Positions 9,670 to 21,600 of a DNA stretch of 64,000 nt are shown piece by piece. The number at the start of each line of letters is the position of its first letter. Within the stretch, counting starts at the first letter, position 1. The stretch spans positions 44,424,114 through 44,488,113 of the forward strand of contig OX421500.1 of NCBI GenBank assembly GCA_949126835.1, given 5' to 3'. The DNA comes from Anisus vortex (Eukaryota > Mollusca > Gastropoda > Planorbidae). Below the pieces are notes generated by a model. It saw nothing but the letters and a program-made list of their open reading frames with translations. It was not told where the DNA came from and made no database searches. Both the position numbers and the translations under genes were made by a program.

Positions 9670-12600
9670 ATGTCAAAATTGTTGAGAAAGTCAGTAAGAA
9701 TATCAATAATTGAATCTGACCAGGTGATACAGCACATTATACCTCATCATGAAAAGGATTCCAAGACCAAGAAATGTAAATAAAATACGATAGTCGATAG
9801 TGATATCTGATTATCATATATCATATACTGTCATATAGTCATATTCATATAGTAGTGATAGAATAGTAGTAGTAATTAGTAGTGGGATAAGGCTAAGGCC
9901 TAATCATCATGATCATCAATGTAGCAAACGTTTTATACAATACAATGAATATGACAGGCCTACTTTAACTTAGCTTTGCTACTAGCCTATAACTTGCCTA
10001 TAACTATAGGCTATAGCTATAACTATAGGCTAGGTACTTTGATAAAAAATTCAAATTAAGCTAAAGCTTACTAGGGCCTAGCTATAGGCCTAATTAGTTT
10101 ATTAGTAGGCCTATATTAGTATATTAGGCCTATATCCTAATTCTAATTTAAGTTAGAAATGGTTACGGTATAAAATAATCTTCTGTGAAGAGGAAGTGCT
10201 CAGTGCTGTACAATAGAAATATAGGCTAAGTTACACTAAGTAGAAAATGAGATTCAAGTTTGAATACATCATGATGATCATGTCTGTTTGATCTTTAATC
10301 TGAACTTGTGACTTCCTTTTATTTAGCTCCTGCATCAAGTTCAGATTTGACATATGTTGATACAGACCATGTTGGTAAAAAAAAGAAAACCTATGCATCA
10401 AGTGATGGAGAAAGTGAGGAGATGGACTGTCAGACTCCAGGTATAGTTTCACCAGTTCAAATAATCATTACGAAGTGGCTATTCGGACCCAATAGACTTA
10501 GTACAGTAGAAGTCCATTAGTCCGGCATCCAACAGTCTGGAATGCCTGATAGTCCCGCATCGCTCCGGAAAATTGTAAAAATGTTGGTTTTCTCCAAAAG
10601 TGTGCCTTTAAAGCAAAAAAAATGCTCGAGAGCTATTCGGAAGTTTTCGGGGTAGTTAGGGATCATCCGGAAGCGCTCGGTATTGTTCGGAAACAATTAG
10701 CGGCCGGCTAGTCTCAGCTGTCACAACAAATACAGGTGCAGTGCAGCACAGTTAATCAATCACGAAGCGCCTTCGCCATTTTTTTGTGTGTTGTTGTTTT
10801 TTGTCCTTTCGCATCGCAGTAAACTGTGTCTCAGTACTCTCTACTGTAATACAGTACATGTACATCTGTTAAATTACGATTTATGTATGTATGTAGTTAT
10901 AAAAACAAAGTACATTTGGGACACCGCCTGATAGACCGGAATTTTCAGTAGTCCGGCACTGAGCCGGTCCCGAACGTGCCGGATTATCGTACTTCTACTG
11001 TAATAGATAGTTAGTATTGGTTAGTTTGTATAGGTTAGGGATGGCTTTATAGTATTTTTTTTTATAGTTAGTATAAAATTTAATATTAGTTACAAGAATT
11101 AAGTTTTTTGAGTTAATGAGTTTTTTTACTGAAGCTGGGTCCGAATAGCCATTTAATGCTTAAGGGGACCAGGGTCCGAATAGCCGCAGCCTAATCATTG
11201 CCAGGGCTATTGACGGTCTTATCTTGTACATTACAGATGCTCCTTCTATAAAGAAGATTATTGCGTCCTATGCTCATCCATGGTCCAAGTCTAGTCTTGC
11301 ATTTTTATTAATGTTTTAAATGATTTTAAGTTACTGGTGTTCCTGGTTTTATTCAGGCAACCCATTCCATGCACAAATGCCACTCGGGAAGAAAAAGCAT
11401 AATATAAGTAAACTGCTGCTGATATTAACACAAGATAAAATAAGATTGGAAATTTTACACGTATAAATCATAAAGGCTTATTTTGCAGTAGGCCTGCATG
11501 TTTATTCTTGCGATTTATATATAGTTTTGAAATAGCTCACAAAGGCTTAGAAAATATTTAATTAAAATTTATTTTAAATTTAAAGGCAGATTTCTTTTTA
11601 GTTTAAAAGTTCAAGTATGTTATTAAGATTAGCGTCTGTGACTGAAAATATTTTAGTTTTCTCGTAATTACGGTAATATTTCATTTAGTGGCTGCATCTT
11701 TTAAGTTGATTTTTTATCTGAATTTTTATTGAAGCCAAATCCAATGATGACTGCACTTCAGATTTTACTGAACTCTACAAATTCCGCACTCCAAAAAAGT
11801 CTGGCCTTATGGCTGCCAAAGGTTTGTGTTTCATTCCACTCAATATATACATTTTATGGTATGTACACACGTTATTCTGTTATAAACAAATTTCATTGTA
11901 AATGTGTTGTTTTGTTTTAACTGCTGAAAAAAAAAAAAAGATTTTTTTTTTCAAAAATTTCAAATTTCAAGGGTAGGTTTAAAACTAAGTTAAACTTATC
12001 TCCTCATCCCATTTACATTGTTAGCACTTGACAGAAATCTCTACAAGAAAAACATCCAGTAGCGAAAGGAAATTCAAAAAATGATAGACAACTGTTAGCA
12101 TTTTTTCTTCAAAACCATTTTTTTAAATATTTGTTTCCTTGTACAATGCATTGATGAATACATTCTTTTATGCATTCAATTCAGCCGGCAGTAGCTGTAC
12201 ACCCAAGCAAAAAAAATCTGGCCTCTCAAAATCTACGGAAAACACGCCAGATGGGAAGAATATGAAGGATCAGAATACTCCACCGAGATCTCAAAAGTCG
12301 TCCAGAAAGAAGATTGATACTGGCAATAATGGTGATAGTAGTTTTTAAAATATTGAGTATTAAATCTAAATTTCTCTTAAAGACATCAGATCAAAATTTA
12401 GTTTTTTCACTTTCAAATTATTTTGTTAAATATCCTGGCTGCGTAACTTGGTATTTAAAAGCTTTTGATACTTTGTTAAGCTAATGGGGATGCTCAGTTA
12501 ACAGCATGCAGTAAATTGTTAAGCCAATGGGGATGCTCAGTTATCAGCATGCAGTAAATTGTTAAGCCAATGGGGATGCTCAGTTATCAGCATGCAGTAA

Positions 12601-15600
12601 ATTGTTAAGCCAATGGGGATGCTCAGTTATCAGCATGCAGTAAATTAGTTTGAAAGGTGTTGCTATACAAAGAAAACTTCATTTATTTGCTCAAGTTTTC
12701 CCCAACCAAGTATATTTGTTATAGTTGTATATAGTTGTTCGGTCTATATCAAACTGACCTTAACAACAGAACTGAAATCGTCCGGCGGAGGGAGGGGAAA
12801 TTGGGGGCAGAGGCAGCTTCTAGGCATGGTGATTAGTGAAACTGTCTCTCAGTCGCAGTATTATAGTGGCCCTCTACACATTAGTGAAACTGTCAGGTTT
12901 GGGATGAAAGTGGCAGTATTATAGTGACCCTCCACCAGTGGCGTAGCAAGGGGAGGGGGGGTCCCAATTCAAAAGTCCCCCCAGGCCCCTACTTGAGGGG
13001 GGCCCCCAAAGTAGTGTCCAAATGTTGACTGTCAAAATGCAGGGGCCCCTAAAGAGGCCAAGCCCCCCGGGCCCCCAAATCCCTAGCAACAACACTGCCC
13101 TCCCCACACACACCTCTCGCCCTATGCCTAAGATTCAGTTAGCTCATCATACAAATATGCCGGTACTCAAATATGATTCTCACCCAAGGTCTAGGTGCCT
13201 TGCACTGTTAAGCACACATCTCAAGGATCTCGGAAGGAATGTGCTGAGCATGTGACCTGTTAAAAGCTAAGACTATTGAAATAGATGCATTTATGCTATT
13301 TACTCACCCTTGTTGTCCGAAATAGATGAAATGATTTCTTTGGTCAACTTTATTTGCTAAATTTTTAGTGATCTTTTTTTTAATACTCTTGTTTTAGTCA
13401 GTCAATAATCTTGTTTTCTTAACTGTTGTTATTTTTAGTACCAGTGTCCCCTGCTAGATCTACAGCACAAGCCCACAAGCGTATGGAGTCAAGCACCCCC
13501 TACAGACTTCGTAAGCGTAACTTGGACATGCAGCATGCAGGTATGTGAGTGAAATGGAGATTGAATTTAAACTTTCATTCGAATACACAAGTCTTTGCAT
13601 ATACTTTCTTCAGCTTAGTCTTTGCATATACTTTCTTCAGCTTAGTCTTTGCATATACTTTCTTCAGCTTAGTCTTTGCATATACTTTCTTCAGCTTAGT
13701 CTTTGCATATACTTTCTTCAGCTTAGTCTTTGCATATACTTTCTTCAGCTTAGTCTTTGCATATACTTTCTTCAGCTTAGTCTTTGCATATACTTTCTTC
13801 AGCTTAGTCTTTGCATATACTTTCTTCAGCTTAGTCTTTGCATATACTTTCTTCAGCTTAGTCTTTGCATATACTTTCTTCAGCTTAGTCTTTGCATATA
13901 CTTTCTTCAGCTTAGTCTTTGCATATACTTTCCTCAGCTAAGTCTTTGCATATACTTTCTTCAGCTTAGTCTTTGCATATACTTTCTTCAGCTTAGTCTT
14001 TGCATATACTTTCTTCAGCTTAGTCTTTGCATATACTTTCTTCAGCTTAGTCTTTGCATATACTTTCTTCAGCTTAGTCTTTGCATATACTTTCCTCAGC
14101 AAAGTCTTTGCATATACTTTCTTCAGCTTAGTCTTTGCATATACTTTCTTCAGCTAAGTCTTTGCATATACTTTCTTCAGCTTAGTCTTTGCATATACTT
14201 TCCTCAGCAAAGTCTTTGCATATACTTTCCTCAGCAAAGTCTTTGCATATACTTTCTTCAGCTTAGTCTTTGCATATACTTTCTTCAGCTTAGTCTTTGC
14301 ATATACTTTCTTCAGCTTAGTCTTTGCATATACTTTCTTCAGCTTAGTCTTTGCATATACTTTCTTCAGCTTAGTCTTTGCATATACTTTCCTCAGCAAA
14401 GTCTTTGCATATACTTTCCTCAGCAAAGTCTTTGCATATACTTTCTTCAGCTTAGTCTTTGCATATACTTTCTTCAGCTTAGTCTTTGCATATACTTTCT
14501 TCAGCTTAGTCTTTGCATATACTTTCTTCAGCTTAGTCTTTGCATATACTTTCTTCAGCTTAGTCTTTGCATATACTTTCTTCAGCTTAGTCTTTGCATA
14601 TACTTTCTTCAGCTTAGTCTTTGCATATACTTTCCTCAGCTTAGTCTTTGCATATACTTTCTTCAGCTTAGTCTTTGCATATACTTTCCTCAGCTTAGTC
14701 TTTGCATATACTTTCTTCAGCTTAGTCTTTGCATATACTTTCTTCAGCTTAGTCTTTGCATATACTTTCTTCAGCTTAGTCTTTGCATATACTTTCTTCA
14801 GCTTAGTCTTTGCATATACTTTCTTCAGCTTAGTCTTTGCATATACTTTCTTCAGCTTAGTCTTTGCATATACTTTCTTCAGCTTAGTCTTTGCATATAC
14901 TTTCTTCAGCTTAGTCTTTGCATATACTTTCTTCAGCTTAGTCTTTGCATATACTTTCTTCAGCTTAGTCTTTGCATATACTTTCTTCAGCTTAGTCTTT
15001 GCATATACTTTCTTCAGCTTAGTCTTTGCATATACTTTCTTCAGCTTAGTCTTTGCATATACTTTCTTCAGCTTAGTCTTTGCATATACTTTCTTCAGCT
15101 TAGTCTTTGCATATACTTTCCTCAGCTTAGTCTTTGCATATACTTTCTTCAGCTTAGTCTTTGCATATACTTTCTTCAGCTTAGTCTTTGCATATACTTT
15201 CTTCAGCTTAGTCTTTGCATATACTTTCTTCAGCTTAGTCTTTGCATATACTTTCTTCAGCTTAGTCTTTGCATATACTTTCTTCAGCTTAGTCTTTGCA
15301 TATACTTTCTTCAGCTTAGTCTTTGCATATACTTTCTTCAGCTTAGTCTTTGCATATACTTTCTTCAGCTTAGTCTTTGCATATACTTTCTTCAGCTTAG
15401 TCTTTGCATATACTTTCTTCAGCTTAGTCTTTGCATATACTTTCTTCAGCTTAGTCTTTGCATATACTTTCTTCAGCTTAGTCTTTGCATATACTTTCTT
15501 CAGCTTAGTCTTTGCATATACTTTCTTCAGCTTAGTCTTTGCATATACTTTCTTCAGCTTAGTCTTTGCATATACTTTCTTCAGCTTAGTCTTTGCATAT

Positions 15601-18600
15601 ACTTTCTTCAGCTTAGTCTTTGCATATACTTTCTTCAGCTTAGTCTTTGCATATACTTTCTTCAGCTTAGTCTTTGCATATACTTTCTTCAGCTTAGTCT
15701 TTGCATATACTTTCTTCAGCTTAGTCTTTGCATATACTTTCTTCAGCTTAGTCTTTGCATATACTTTCTTCAGCTTAGTCTTTGCATATACTTTCTTCAG
15801 CTTAGTCTTTGCATATACTTTCTTCAGCTTAGTCTTTGCATATACTTTCTTCAGCTTAGTCTTTGCATATACTTTCTTCAGCTTAGTCTTTGCATATACT
15901 TTCTTCAGCTTAGTCTTTGCATATACTTTCTTCAGCTTAGTCTTTGCATATACTTTCTTCAGCTTAGTCTTTGCATATACTTTCTTCAGCTTAGTCTTTG
16001 CATATACTTTCTTCAGCTTAGTCTTTGCATATACTTTCTTCAGCTTAGTCTTTGCATATACTTTCCTCAGCTTAGTCTTTGCATATACTTTCTTCAGCTT
16101 AGTCTTTGCATATACTTTCTTCAGCTTAGTCTTTGCATATACTTTCTTCAGCTTAGTCTTTGCATATACTTTCTTCAGCTTAGTCTTTGCATATACTTTC
16201 TTCAGCTTAGTCTTTGCATATACTTTCTTCAGCTTAGTCTTTGCATATACTTTCTTCAGCTTAGTCTTTGCATATACTTTCTTCAGCTTAGTCTTTGCAT
16301 ATACTTTCTTCAGCTAAGTCTTTGCATATACTTTCTTCAGCTAAGTCTTTGCATATACTTTCTTCAGCTAAGTCTTTGCATATACTTTCTTCAGCTAAGT
16401 CTTTGCATATACTTTCTTCAGCTAAGTCTTTGCATATACTTTCTTCAGCTAAGTCTTTGCATATACTTTCCTCAGCTAAGTCTTTGCATATACTTTCTTC
16501 AGCTAAGTCTTTGCATATACTTTCTTCAGCTAAGTCTTTGCATATACTTTCTTCAGCTAAGTCTTTGCATATACTTTCTTCAGCTAAGTCTTTGCATATA
16601 CTTTCTTCAGCTAAGTCTTTGCATATACTTTCCTCAGCTAAGTCTTTGCATATACTTTCCTCAGCAAAGTCTTTGCATATACTTTCTTCAGCTTAGTCTT
16701 TGCATATACTTTCCTCAGCAAAGTCTTTGCATATACTTTCTTCAGCTTAGTCTTTGCATATACTTTCCTCAGCAAAGTCTTTGCATATACTTTCTTCAGC
16801 TAATGTATGATTGTGTGTTACAGCTGGGTATTTATACGAATGCTGGTGTTCTAGCATTTTTACACTTTACCTTTTTCTTTGTCTTTGGGGCATGGTGGCC
16901 TAGGGACAGTGTGCTCACCTGGCGTATCAAACGCCCCAGTTTTGAATCCTGGTGAAGGCTGGAGTTGTTTCCTGGATCTGGAGGATGTCCCAGAGTCTAC
17001 TGTCAATGATGGGCACTTGACAGTAGTTGCGGCATAGTAAAGATTGCTGGGCATTGTACTGGCCCCACAATCCCCTTGAATGCAGTGGTGAAGGAAACTG
17101 GTGGATGCTGCTTCACAGGCCCCATCGGGATACTTTACTTTTTTTTCTTTTGGTCTTTTTATTACTTGAAAGTTTTTCTTTCAAAGAGCTTCTTAAATGT
17201 AAAAACTGTTTCACATATTTCTGTAACAAAAAAAACCATAATAAGATAACTTTGTTATTGTTGGTTTTTTATTGTTCAGATAAATTATAATAATTTTTTA
17301 ATACTTATATTATAGTAAATCATTGAAATTTATATTTATTGAAAGTCTCGTCCTCCGATGACAGCATCGATGAGTCCTCAAGTGAAGAGTCCGACAGTGA
17401 GGACAATGAGCAGCCGGCCGAGTCCACAAATTCACAGAATAAAACAGATATGGTAAACAATTTATTGACCACTTACTTGACTCATTTATGTTCATTCCTT
17501 TTGGAACAAAAGGCCGTCTGCACTGTGTCTCAGGCCCTCTTGGTCTTAGGGTGGGCTATATTTAGTTCTCCCTGTGATGAGCCGCACTGCTTTTTTTTTT
17601 TTACTAGCTACTTCTACTACTTGAAAGTACTTGGGGTAATATTTTCTTTCAGACAAAAGACAGTTGAAACAATTGATTAGCGGATATTTACCTTGGCATG
17701 TTACTTACATCAAGTGCTTAGACTACATGGAGAAAAAAAATGGCTTTAAAAGTCAGAATTATCTGGCAATGCAATTTTTTACCAGACACGTTAAAGGGAG
17801 AAACATTTTATAATAACGTTACATTTATATACCTTTTATAATATTGTTGAATTAATTCTTCATGCCTTAATATTGTGTTCATTACATATTGTATTACTGT
17901 AAGTTGAAACATACTTTTAATGTATCTCAATTGTATATATTTTGTGTTATAGCTGTGCACGATTATGTTCTTTATTTAAATTTAAGTCGTGCGCCTTATT
18001 TTGATCAGTGGTGGGTGTCTTGTACCAAACCTGTGTATGGAACATTTGTTTATCAAGCCTGTGTATAGAACATTTGTTTACCAAGCCTGTGTATAGAACA
18101 TTTGTTTACCAAGCCTGTGTATAGAACATTTGTTTACCAGCCTGTGTATAGAACATTTGTTTACCAAGCCTGTGTATAGAACATTTGTTTACCAGCCTGT
18201 GTATAGAACATTTGTTTACCAAGCCTGTGTATAGAACATTTGTTTACCAAGCCTGTGTATAGAACATTTGTTTACCAAGCCTGTGTATAGAACATTTGTT
18301 TACCAGCCTGTGTATAGAACATTTGTTTACCAAGCCTGTGTATAGAACATTTGTTTACCAAGCCTGTGTATAGAACATTTGTTTACCAGCCTGTGTATAG
18401 AACATTTGTTTACCAAGCCTGTGTATAGAACATTTGTTTACCAAGCCTGTGTATAGAACATTTGTTTACCAGCCTGTGTATAGAACATTTGTTTACCAAG
18501 CCTGTGTATAGAACATTTGTTGACCAAGCCTGTATATAGATCATTTGTTTACCAGCCTGTATATTGAACATTTGTTGACCAAGCCTATATATAGAACATT

Positions 18601-21600
18601 TGTTCAAATTAATTTTTTTTAGTTCTTAAGTTTTTATTCTGGCTGAAGTAATTCTCAATTGAAATGATCCCTCCTTTATATACCACCAACAGGCGGCCAC
18701 TGCGGAGGCTTACTTTGACCTACATTCTTCTGCCCCCGTGACCTCTGACAGGACTCTCTCGTCCCTGGACGGCCCGCGGCTGGATCTGGACACGATACGC
18801 AAGGTCCTCAAGCAGTTTGACGCTGGTCACCACAAGCAGATGCAGGCTCTGATGGAGAAACACGCACGCTTGTTTAGAAGATGGATGCATCACATGTGGT
18901 TTGTCCTTGCTCTATCACATTTAAGACATTTAGATGTATCAACCTTCTGTTACATTATCTTGATCCAAAACAAACTTAGTTTACAATCGTAGTTCCGACT
19001 ATATCAGATAGATTGTATTTGTCTACACTTTAGTCTAAATTTTGTCATGTGTCAACAAAAATGCTTACTGCCTAACAAAAAGAATTTCCCGGCATTGCCC
19101 GGGGGGAAATACAACAGGCCTGTATAAAAGCTACAGATAATAATTGTATAAACTACAATGAACAGAAAGTTAGAAAGCTATAGATCTAATCGTTTTAAAA
19201 GGTATTTTTTTTTTTACTGAAGACATTTAGGAAAGTAATTAAAATAAATATTGTAATCAGGTTTAAAATAGGTAAGTATTTTTATTTAACAAAAATCCAA
19301 GTTGCCTGTGGATTGACAATATATTTTTTTTTAAAGTAATGTTAATTGAAATTTAAAAAAAAAATTGGAGAATCAAACCCGGGTCGACGGCATAGCAGTC
19401 CGATACGATATCCACTCAGCTAAGTGCTAAGTCAAATAGCAAAAATGAGGCAATAAGGTCACATGTCTTTAAATAAACCAATTTGATTGGCTAGACACAC
19501 ACACACAGGGCTTTATATAGATCTAGAAATGTAGGTCGTGATCTCTGCGTCTGCTGTCTATACTTATCTATATTATATTGTTTTGGAAAGTCTTTGTGTC
19601 TGTTTACAATCTACTTAAAAATATATTCAGCTCTAAACAATAATCATTTGAAATGTAAAACAAAAGCTATTTAAAAAAGTTAACTCGAACTTATAAATAG
19701 TACTGTACCTAAACTATTTAACTTATAAATAGTACTGTACCTAAACTATTTAACTTATAAATAGTACTGTACCTAAACTATTTTTCTGTGGATGTGTAAG
19801 AAGTTTATCAAAAAAAAATATGTGTAAGAAGTTGATCAAAAAACAATATGCAACTTCAATTTTTTTTATTTCACTTAATTGTGTTGTTTGATATAAAAAC
19901 GTATTAGAAAAATATCATTTTTTGGCTTGTTATACATGTTTATAATTAATATATTAGTGAAGTACAACCCTTCATGCTGTATTAAATATACTTTGTTTAG
20001 TTTGCTGTGTTCTAAAGTTTTCTTCTGTTCATTTCTCTCCATCAGCTGTGGTTATAACATTTTACTTTATGGCCTTGGATCCAAGCGCCTCCTGTTGGAC
20101 AAGTTCAAGGACGAATATCTCAAAGACTTTACCCATTTGGTTGTAAATGGATATTTTCCAAGTTTGACAGCCAAAAATGTAAGTTGCACTTTTTATCCCA
20201 GTGTAGTCAGCTGACTTCTACTAATAACTTGATGGAAGATAACTGAGCTGACTTCTACTAATATCTTGATGGAAGATAACTGTCATCTGATTTGTACTAA
20301 CTTGAAGAATTAATAATCGTTAATGTTAATCGCGTTAGGTTATATTTAATAATAATAACGGTGCTTATATAGCGCATATTCAGTTGGTGACAGTTCTATG
20401 CGCAGACGACAGTTACAGAATACAGACAGACAACGAAATATGTAGTAATACGCTAATTCTGCTGACGAAATAGGTGAGTCTTCAGCCGGCTCCTGAAGGT
20501 GTCATAGCTAGGGCTCTGGCGAAGCTGTAATGGGAGGTGATTCCAAGCAGACGGTCCTGCGTAGGAAAATGAACGTTCACCAGCGGACACTAGCCTCACA
20601 CGAGGGATCCGCAGAGTGAGCGCGTCAGAAGCCGAACGAAGTGGGCGGGACTGGGTGTAGAGCTCCATACAAGAGCGAAGATAATCCGGGGCACAGTTAT
20701 TCAGGCACTTATAACAGAGAGAAGCCAGCTTATATGAGATCCGGTTGTTGATGGGTAACCAGTGCAGAGATCGGAGCAGAGGATTGATATTATTTGACTT
20801 CTTCTTCTTGAGAACTAGTCGGGCTGCGCAGTTCTGGATACGTTGGAGTCCTTGAAGGGAGGAGGCCGAGAGACCAGCCAAAAGCAAATTGCAATAGTCC
20901 AAGCGGTAAAAGAGGAGAGAGATGATGAGCTTAACACAAGCATCCTTGGTGAGATAACGACGGATGGCAGCAATACGATGCAGATGGAAGAAGCAGATTT
21001 TGGTGAGGAAGGAGATGTGGAACTGCATGGACAGCGTGGAGTCCAGATAGACGCCAAGGCTCTTGATAGTCGGGGAGAAAGGCACAGTTGCATCAGCCTG
21101 CCGAAGATCGGACGCAGTGAGGGACACGACCCTCTGTCTCGTACCGACGATAAGAGCTTCAGTTTTCTCACTGTAACTTGTTTTCCGTCATCCAGCTCTG
21201 GATGTCCAGGAAACAGATGGAGATGGAAGCAAGAAGTCCGTCGAAGTCCTCAGGCTCTGCACTGTTATACAGCTGGGTGTCATCGGCGAAAGAATGATAT
21301 TTGAGGTTGTGGCGTTCGATGACAAAGGATAAGGGTTGAGTGTAAAGGGTGAAAAGAAGTGGACCAAGGACAGATCCCTGCGGCACACCATAGCAGACGT
21401 GAACAGGCCTGGAGAATATGGACTCAATCATAACGGTCTGGGAGCGATTCTGAAGATAGGAGAGGGCGATGTCATGAATGCCAAATGTAGACCTGAGGCG
21501 ATCAATTAGTCGGTGGTGGTCGATCGTATCGAAGGCAGCAGACAAATCAAGCTGCACAAGGGCAGAGACGAGACCTCTGTCTGAGGCGTTTAGGAGGTCA

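Noticed and set aside
13545..16955. A 1,136-codon open frame (and others on both strands)
   Set aside because: It is the 27-bp intronic minisatellite, whose unit is nine codons with no stop; it lies between ORC2 exons 5 and 6 and has no protein-like content.
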